Source: Ectocarpus siliculosus (taxonomy: Eukaryota > Sar > Phaeophyceae > Ectocarpales > Ectocarpaceae). From it: 17,230 bases of DNA. The notes beneath the pieces were generated by a model. That model was not told the origin of the DNA and did not search any database. It was given only the letters and a program-made list of their open reading frames with translations. Both the position numbers and the translations under genes were made by a program. Below, one piece after another: positions 12,601 through 17,230 of this stretch (position 1 is the first letter of the stretch; every line of letters starts with the position of its first letter). The DNA lies in contig FN649741.1 in the NCBI GenBank assembly GCA_000310025.1, positions 2,199,525-2,216,754 of the forward strand, read 5' to 3'.

Positions 12601-15600
12601 CGTGACGAGGCTGGCGATCACCACCAGCAGTCGATTCCGCGCGGGAGGGCGCCTCCCGCTCAGGCTCTGGGTCGATGGTGCTCGTCCCTTCTCCCTCGCG
12701 AGTGCTCGGCGGTGTCGGTGAGCGTGGTCCATCGCCGCAAGGGTTTTCTTCGACACTACGAACTAGATCATCTCCATCGTCCGGACACGATTCTCTCTCT
12801 TCCACCGATTCCTGCTCGACGATGATCGAGCGTGCCGCTAGGGCTAGGTCGGAAGCCGATTCCTGGCCGACGGCGAGACCGTTTTCGACCCTACCAACTA
12901 GGTCGTCTCCGACGGCCGGACACGCTTCCGCTGAATCCTGCTCGACGATGGTCGAGCTTGCCGCTAGGTCGGAAGCGGGGTCCTGGCCGGCTGTGAGGCT
13001 GTCGGCTTTGACGGTGGTTTCCGTGCCGGCCTCTGCTCCCGAATCACTCGGAGGAGGTGCGGTCGTGACACTCGCAGGCTCGCACGCGCTCGAAGAAATA
13101 GGCATAACGGCAGCAATGGCAGCAGTGACCACCTCTGCAGCCAGTAGTCGGGGTATCTCGTGCAACCCGTACTCTTCCACGACCGTACCGGGAAGGGAGC
13201 AGGAAGAATGAGGCTGCGGCGGCGTATTATTTGCTGTCGCTGGGGTGGCCGGTGCGGTCGCTTCTTCCTGGTCGTCCCCTGTTCCCCCCGATACTTCTGC
13301 CGCGTGTACACCGGTCGACTTTCGATCGTCGTCCATAACGTCCGCCTGTTTCGCTGGGGATTCGCTTCCCAACGACAACTGACCAAAGTCCGGCCGGGCT
13401 TCATCTGGCGGCTGGATAGCGCCATCGGCAGGCATACCTTCGGATGCTGACGGACTGTCACACGGGAAGTCAACCTCAGGCAGTATCTTCAATTCCAAGC
13501 GTTCCGCGGTTGTGGCCACCTCCGGCACCGCCACGTGCGTGGACGCCTCCGCTGCCGCAGCTGCCATCTTTGCCGCCACTACCTCGAAAACGCGAGAAAT
13601 TAAACCTTCGGTGATTTCAACGAGAGGAGGTTTGCACAATGATGAATCTGGAGACGGCGCGGGCTCGTTGTGTTGAGAATCGTCGGGCAACGGACGAGTA
13701 ACTTCCTCACTGTTAACGCCCCGTCCCATCGGCGGTGTTTCCCTCGACGCGTTCGCCGCACCGGGTAGAATCATCTCGACAGCAAGTTCAGGTCGGCGCA
13801 ACTTGTCCCGCGAGAATGCAGCGAGGCTGCTCGAAGTAACGTCCTCCACAAAGTGTTGCGCGTCGCCAGAAACTAGCAAGAAACCTCGGAGGTTTTCATC
13901 GCCTCCACCGCAATATTGGACGCTGTCCTTCCCCACTGTTACGGCCTCCACCGTAGGACTGGCACAGCCACACGACGTTTGCAGATCGTGCCTGGTGGGT
14001 GGTTGCAGAGGATGCATTTCCTCCACACCATCCAACGATGTGATATGTGTCGAGCGGGCGGATTCGTCGTTGCCAGATGCGGGACTCTGCTTCGTACCCA
14101 TACTGTCCGCTCCTGCTGATACCTCTCTGACGCTATCGCATCGTTTCTGAGCCGCAGAAACGTCTTTCTGTGCAACAGAGTCGTCCTCTTCACTCTCGAC
14201 GGCAGGAGACAGCGTTTCAGAGTCGCCGGCGGCACTTTCACGATAACATGGCCCCTCAGACGGTGGGCCTGCGCCATCGTCTCTGTCGGAAGCAGCTACC
14301 TCCTCATCCCTGCACGAATCCACACTGTCAACATCGCTCAATTTCTGCTCTTCTTGCTGCTTTTCGTCGCTCGTTCCCGTCGTCGCAGACGGGAGCGCTT
14401 CAAACCCAGCAGTCCCGGAATCGCTCGGTGAGGCGGCAGAAGCAAGGCTCCTCGCGGCTCCTTCGCCCTCTGACTCTTGCCCCGCGCCAGGACCCGAAGT
14501 CTTCGCGCAATACGGTTGTTCCGTGGCCTCCGGCCCCAACAATGAAATCCCCTCAGGTTTGTCAGGAGCAAGGTGTTCCGGTGTCTGACTGTGCTGTGGT
14601 TGATGGTTATCATCGACCGGCTTCGCATTGGTCGCTAGCAACTCCAAGCAGGCGCTGCTCGCCGGTGCCTCTAACACGGTATGGGCTACCGTATGGTCCA
14701 TCTGTGACAAGGACGTAGAACGGGCAATGGAAGCGCAATGGTGCGTCCAAATTGAGATATGTTCCGAATCTATCCGTGCGACGATAGGGAGGGCACCTTT
14801 GTTTAGGCAGGGATTGCAAAGCATCTGCCCATACCTCCCTTGTTTCAACACGTTGAAAGTTTAGTACCTCGCCGGAGGAGTGCTTGCGTAGGCGGGTGGG
14901 CGAATAACTTTGCCCAACGGTATTCGTGAGTGGAATACGCAGGCATTTATTGTTGCTGAATGCCCTGCACTCACCTGGGGTGTACCTCATATCGTAGCAC
15001 GGCTCAATATGGCCACCATATACTCTGACGTACGTTGATTCGGCACACGTGACGGAGAGATAGTAGGTGTCATAACACACAAAAAAGTAACAAACAGCAG
15101 TAGCCGATGGATCCCTTTTTTGACGTGCGTTCTCTTGGGCTGAGAGGCTTGAACTTGTAGAAGAATAATAATACAGCCGTAGACTGGCGACAACCGATAC
15201 CTGCTGCTTTTCCGGTACAGTCTACGGATGTGAAGAACTCGTTATGAGAAACTTCTGCTCTATATCTCTTGAGCCTATTCCATGTCGGTACCACGGCGGT
15301 CGTCGTGGGATTGACAAATGCTGTGCTGGGCACCACCTGCGTGGGTAGACTACTGTAGACTATGCCGACATTTTTTTCGACGTTGTGGTCGAGATGAGTT
15401 ACCCAGGCGCAGGATTGCAAGTTAAATTCAAGGCACAGCTTTGTAGCTGTGTGTTGCTGAAACCCAGAGCCCTCACCTCTGTTCCCGTGTGGTTATCCTC
15501 TCTAGCAAGCGCGTCGTCTGCTGCATCACTCGGTGGCGCCCCCTCTCTGATGACATCATTGCTCCTTTCGAAAGGTATTGTTGCTCCTTGAGTCTCTGTC

Positions 15601-15635
15601 ACCGTTGCTGCCGACGAACGCGACTCAACAGTCAT
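5955..15635 (-). CDS. Giant four-exon repeat protein (about 2555 aa), unknown family
   Basis: Model: join of 15635-15477, 14701-8714, 8227-7377 and 6624-5955 on the minus strand; 7668 nt, 2555 residues plus TGA. Seen directly: an open frame of almost 6 kb in exon 2 with internal protein-level repeats, and three GT-AG introns whose phases match (0/0, 0/0, 2/2). Order along the protein: Ser/Glu/Asp-rich disordered N-terminus (1-410); helix around 415-440; repeated modules from about 560 to 1610; a Pro/Ala/Ser-rich stretch; a charged helical segment near 2019-2049; a possible CUE/UBA-like three-helix fold at 2050-2091; a basic, Gln/Arg-rich stretch; a helical segment at 2334-2400; an Arg/Gly-rich segment at about 2415-2460; a Ser8 run and an Ala-rich tail. 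No signal peptide or membrane span is visible. I do not recognise the family. A scaffold or anchoring role is inference from repeats and disorder. Exon 2 is near certain; the exact ends and junctions are less so. Confidence 0.75.
6208..6231. repeat. GAC trinucleotide run encoding Ser8
   Basis: Eight GAC units on the + strand, read as TCG codons on the minus strand, giving the serine run in exon 4. Neighbouring GTC/CAC-rich sequence encodes Gly/Arg-rich residues. Confidence 0.9.
6625..7376 (-). other. Intron 3 (752 nt, phase 2)
   Basis: Donor CAG|GTACTC. Acceptor ...CCCCTTTCGATGAATCGACAG| at 6625, with a pyrimidine-rich stretch upstream. An in-frame TGA just 5' of the acceptor in the exon 4 frame means exon 4 cannot extend further upstream, so a splice here is needed to link it. 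Joining AG to G restores an Arg codon. Base composition is balanced and I see no coding pattern inside. Confidence 0.5.
7377..8227 (-). other. Exon 3 (851 nt): possible CUE/UBA-like fold, then basic Gln-rich region
   Basis: The exon encodes residues 2050-2332 and two bases of codon 2333. It opens directly after a strong acceptor. The first 42 residues predict three short helices with a HPDVSNEV turn and a GRSSEAAAVL third helix, the layout of CUE/UBA ubiquitin-binding folds. Next comes a helical stretch with AREAAERRRR and a His/Gln/Arg-rich basic region with a Gln4 run, then a Ser/Pro/Gly/Val-rich end. The proposed donor is GAGCAG|GTACTC at 7377/7376. It is weaker than the other two, but its phase (two bases carried over) fits exon 4 exactly. 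Without it the frame runs on to a stop near 7295 through a CAG-rich stretch. Confidence 0.65.
8228..8713 (-). other. Intron 2 (486 nt, phase 0)
   Basis: Donor GAG|GTGAGT and acceptor TTCTTCTCGCAG| at 8228, preceded by a long pyrimidine tract. Both flanking exons are in phase 0. The intron contains a CAC/CCA microsatellite (minus strand) that would read as a poly-Pro stretch in the exon 3 frame, which is how a naive frame scan extends exon 3 upstream. The length is a multiple of three, but retention would still hit the TAG at 8642-8644 and remove the C-terminal 506 residues. Confidence 0.75.
8297..8354. repeat. TGG/CCA microsatellite in intron 2
   Basis: An imperfect TGG run with GAT and AGT interruptions. 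On the gene strand it is a CCA/CAC-rich stretch upstream of the acceptor of exon 3. Confidence 0.9.
9621..9644. repeat. GCG trinucleotide run encoding poly-Ala
   Basis: Eight GCG units on the + strand, read on the minus strand as an alanine run in exon 2. This is a coding microsatellite. Confidence 0.9.
10031..10375 (-). repeat. 25-residue (75-nt) tandem repeat array in exon 2
   Basis: Four full units of exactly 25 residues (model residues 1496-1595) and a partial fifth. The core is W-L-R-x-[A/T]-G-G-R-A-x-S-x-Q-x-R, followed by a charged AExAREE-type stretch; units start at 10375, 10300, 10225 and 10150. At DNA level units 2 and 4 (10281-10348 and 10131-10198) are identical over 68 nt except one base, so a 150-nt pair was duplicated recently. 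The units look amphipathic and helical. They are not the 11-residue repeats of LEA proteins. Confidence 0.9.
10031..12592 (-). repeat. Nested supramodule repeat of about 365 residues
   Basis: A degenerate module of roughly 90 residues recurs five times, anchored on the Arg of [L]xEAGxRAKS at model residues 770, 913, 1134, 1275 and 1506. Each copy continues with an [R]xDASxWLRDT-GRA-like stretch. Spacings alternate 143, 221, 141, 231, because copies 1, 3 and 5 are preceded by a long linker (with SPTPP- or PTPL-type motifs) and copies 2 and 4 by a short one. The duplicated unit was therefore a pair. Copy 5 is the one expanded into the 25-residue array. Confidence 0.75.
12745..13010 (-). repeat. 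Tandem 45-residue duplication in exon 2
   Basis: Two adjacent copies with a 135-nt period. Both contain a GQ[D/E]xASDLA element, an IVEQ[D/E]S element and GDDLV. At DNA level, long blocks such as the stretch around TCCTGCTCGACGATG and the stretch around TAGGTCGGAAGC are nearly identical in the two copies. The same element is found once, more diverged, in the long linkers before modules 3 and 5. Confidence 0.8.
14702..15476 (-). other. Intron 1 (775 nt, phase 0)
   Basis: Donor GAG|GTGAGG at 15477/15476. Acceptor is a pyrimidine-rich stretch ending TCCTTGTCACAG| at 14702, followed by ATGG. The exon 2 frame is also open for 50 codons upstream of this acceptor (to 14851), but that stretch is Cys/His/Ile-rich and unlike the downstream protein, as expected for read-through into an intron. 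A competing reading uses the acceptor-adjacent ATG at 14701-14699 as the start codon of an unspliced first exon. Confidence 0.55.
15477..15635 (-). other. Exon 1 of the giant repeat gene (53 codons)
   Basis: The exon opens at the ATG at 15635-15633, the first ATG in this frame after an in-frame TGA about 60 nt upstream. It encodes 53 acidic, Ser/Ala/Thr-rich residues whose composition matches exon 2. It ends at GAG followed by GTGAGG, a strong 5' splice site, leaving phase 0. Exon 2 then opens in phase 0 at 14701. The frame upstream of the ATG stays open for about 19 codons and includes a GTG, so a non-AUG extension is possible. The alternative is that the gene starts within exon 2 and this exon is spurious; the composition, donor and phase argue against that. 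Confidence 0.6.
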
Positions 15636-15796
15636 CGCATTGGCCGCTTCTGCCGCTGCCACAGCAGTGAACCCCCCAGCTTCGGTTTCGGTTCCCTTTC
15701 ATCCACAACGCGGATCAGCCAAGAGCAGCGCAACACCCGTACTTGTCGCCCGAAATTTAGCACTCTCCGCCTACTCCGTGCACTACGGCTGTACAT
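15632..15796 (-). other. Upstream ORF (54 codons) overlapping the main start by ATGA
   Basis: An ATG at 15796-15794 opens 54 sense codons and ends at TGA 15634-15632. That TGA shares its bases with the main ATG (15635-15633), giving an ATGA overlap. The penultimate residues include an internal ATG, so ATG CGA TGA also works as a three-codon minimal uORF. The encoded peptide is Arg-rich (it begins MYSRSARSRR) and I do not recognise it. If transcription begins near the TATA-like box, this uORF lies in the leader and could reduce or couple main-frame translation. Confidence 0.4.
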
Positions 15797-15859
15797 CGAG
15801 GTGCGGCGTGTTTTGTTGCGTTTGGTATCTTTTGTTGCGGTTCGTTTCTGCGGGCAAGA

Positions 15860-15867
15860 CTATATAG
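15860..15867 (-). promoter_or_regulatory. TATA-like box upstream of the giant gene
   Basis: CTATATAG, palindromic, lies about 65 nt upstream of the uORF ATG and 225 nt upstream of the main ATG. Initiation some 30 nt downstream would give a leader of about 195 nt. The site is short and symmetric, and position is the only other support. Confidence 0.35.
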
Positions 15868-15868
15868 C

Positions 15869-15906
15869 AGACTACATATGCATATTCCTTAAGACTACAT
15901 ATGCAT
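15869..15906. repeat. Duplicated 15-mer next to the TATA-like box
   Basis: The sequence AGACTACATATGCAT occurs at 15869-15883 and again, identically, at 15892-15906, a 23-nt spacing. A shorter related GTATGCAT follows. The first copy abuts the TATA-like box on its upstream side relative to the minus-strand gene, so it could be a duplicated cis element. It contains the palindrome ATGCAT. Confidence 0.6.
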
Positions 15907-17216
15907 CTATGTATGCATTCAAATTAGTCTATAAAGCCACAGCAGGCACACAGGCTTGGATGCTGACGCCGCCCTGCCTATCCTGCCTCAGGTGGGGGGC
16001 ACTTATTTCTTATTTCGTGCTTTGACGTTGGTTTCCGCTCTGAAAGAGCACCACCAACAAAGGAGATGGCATGGTGTTTGCGTTACAATCACACGCACAC
16101 ACCGACCACCACACAAGATCGGTGCGCCACACATACCCGAACGTCCAACCTTCCCCGGCATCTTCCTTCTACAAGTACCCGATCCGAGCACATACATTGT
16201 ATATCAGCCCGATACAAAAGATGGCCACCAACTTGCTGTCTTGTTGGACCTGTTACCCACAGGGGAGAAATCACTATTGCTGTGTCATCACACTGCGCTG
16301 TAGGTCTTCTTAGGAACCCTGGTCATCTTGTGTTTACAAATACTGCACATTCATTCGTACATGGCAGGGGATGAGTAGAGTTTTTTAGGGTAACAACAAG
16401 ATATGAAGTGTGTGTACATCTCAGGTCTTTCTTATTCGATGTTGTTTTGAACCCCGCAGAGTATCATGGGGCCTGTTCCACGGAAGAACCACCTCCATAC
16501 ATAGTCTTTGGTTTACATAGTAGTTTCTTTTTTTGCCCTCTCTCGCCAGCCAGATCGCCGAGAATGAGGTCTTCGTATCCTGTTGTCGAACACAATGGCA
16601 GGCGATAAAACCAACAACGCGACAACACGGCACAACTCCCATCCCAAACTCACGATATGAACAAATACACTCCGGTATGCCCCACTTCGGATGCGCAGCC
16701 CAGAGATGGTGAGGTGCTCTTTTGAACCCACTAGGAATCTGGAGGGATAGGTTTGAATCCAGCAGGTGAGTTCTTGAGGCAACAATGCTTCTATACAGCG
16801 GCAGGAGTACGCAGAAACTTGATCCACACCAAAACAGCTCCTGGGGGTAACCACGACATCACTAGACCACGGCAACACCCAATACCAATACAAAATGGTG
16901 TTCATTACCCATTTAGTTTTGTAGTACCACCGCCCCCCCCCCTCCCCCCCCCCAGTGCCCACAAAAGTGACAGCCCGACTACCAACCCAGCTACAAGTAC
17001 GCACATATTTCTCACACAATTACTACAACACAGCCCGGTGATGACAACAACAACCAACCGCTGATTGTCGACAACAACAAACAGCCGCTGATTGTCAGCA
17101 ACCACCTCAACGGAAACAAAAACGCCCAGAGCAAAAGGTGCACTCTTCCAAGCATCGCGCACTCTTCGCCGTTGATAAATTGAGTGGCACTCACGTGTAC
17201 AGCGATCTCTACAACG
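15907..17216. other. No gene supported; A/C-rich flank
   Basis: The + strand is A/C-rich, particularly from about 16.08 kb on, which makes the minus strand T/G-rich. This would fit the 3' region of another minus-strand gene beyond the right edge. Frames on both strands lack convincing starts, splice sites or repeats. Confidence 0.4.
17044..17097. repeat. 27-bp tandem duplication
   Basis: Two adjacent copies of a unit beginning ACAACAACAA and ending CCGCTGATTGTC plus two bases, at 17044-17070 and 17071-17097, with a few mismatches. Confidence 0.85.
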
Positions 17217-17217
17217 C

Positions 17218-17230
17218 CCCCCCCCCCCCC
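17218..17230. repeat. C homopolymer at the window end
   Basis: The window stops inside a C run of about 13, a common place for an assembly contig to break. Confidence 0.8.

Larger units (their letters stand above)
8714..14701 (-). other. Exon 2, a 5988-nt coding exon carrying the nested repeats
   Basis: This single exon encodes residues 54-2049. It is open throughout in one frame and is unmistakably selected as protein: repeats are conserved at the amino-acid level in a fixed frame, with third-position drift between copies. It ends at a textbook donor, GGG GAG|GTGAGT, at 8714/8713. Reading past that donor reaches a TAG after 23 more codons (8642-8644), so splicing is needed to attach exon 3. 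Contents in order: acidic disordered N-terminus, an amphipathic helix near 415, a tandem 45-residue duplication, five repeat modules, a 25-residue repeat array, an Ala8-type run, Pro-rich stretches, and a charged helical end. Confidence 0.85.

Noticed and set aside
8793-13473. Long open frames antisense to or out of frame with exon 2, on both strands (for example 9032-9547 and 10710-11096 on +, and 9729-8914 on the minus strand)
   Set aside because: They lie over the repeat-bearing minus-strand frame and arise from its GC-rich codon bias. Their own repeats are shadows of the 75-nt units, and they lack independent splice or start evidence.
14702-14851. 50-codon N-terminal extension of exon 2 from an ATG at 14851
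   Set aside because: Its composition is unlike the rest of the protein, and a good acceptor at 14702 links in phase to exon 1. I treat it as intron read-through, though a start there cannot be excluded.
15489-16025. + strand frame of 178 codons
   Set aside because: Cys/Arg-rich random-looking composition; it overlaps exon 1 and the candidate promoter of the minus-strand gene.
15956-16303. + strand open frame with a protein-like end after a TATAAAG at about 15930
   Set aside because: No ATG near its start (the first codon would be TTG), only a single possible acceptor, no partner exon, and an A/C-rich background that yields such frames by chance.
16690-16775. tRNA-like signals (GGTTTGAATCC, resembling a B box)
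   Set aside because: The T-stem does not pair, there is no acceptable A box at the right distance and no acceptor stem.

Overview
The window reads as nuclear DNA of a eukaryote. The basis is one large minus-strand gene broken by GT-AG introns of about 0.5-0.8 kb with matching phases, a very low-complexity Ala/Ser/Glu-rich product, frequent homopolymer and trinucleotide runs, and long gene-poor flanks. The style (GC-rich coding, strand-asymmetric T/G-rich flanks) resembles a brown alga or another stramenopile. That placement is inference, because no marker gene is present.

Layout: (1) 1 to about 5.3 kb has no gene I can support. Its + strand is T/G-rich and poor in A, with G/C homopolymers, an 18-bp palindrome and one weak candidate coding stretch near 2.0-2.2 kb. 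(2) About 5.3-5.95 kb turns A/C-rich on the + strand (T/G-rich on the minus strand) and is probably the 3' UTR of the main gene. (3) 5955-15635, minus strand, is a four-exon gene of about 2555 codons. Exon 1 is 15635-15477, exon 2 is 14701-8714 (almost 6 kb uninterrupted), exon 3 is 8227-7377 and exon 4 is 6624-5955. Phases agree at all three junctions (0/0, 0/0, 2/2). (4) 15632-15867 holds a candidate leader: a TATA-like box, a 54-codon upstream ORF whose TGA overlaps the main ATG, and a duplicated 15-mer just upstream of the TATA. (5) About 16-17.2 kb is A/C-rich on the + strand with no supported gene, and ends in a C homopolymer at the window edge.

The product is a giant, mostly disordered scaffold-like protein of no family I recognise. 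Its middle is a nested repeat: a degenerate ~90-residue module occurs five times with alternating spacing (143, 221, 141, 231 residues), giving a supramodule of about 365 residues, and the last copy is expanded into a near-perfect array of 25-residue repeats. The modules include a short amphipathic helix with the hydrophobic spacing of PKA-anchoring helices, and the three long linkers each carry a TPxx[S/T] site. The C-terminus adds a helical region, a possible CUE/UBA-like fold formed by exon 3, a basic Gln-rich stretch and an RGG-like Gly/Arg segment. Scaffolding or anchoring is my inference.
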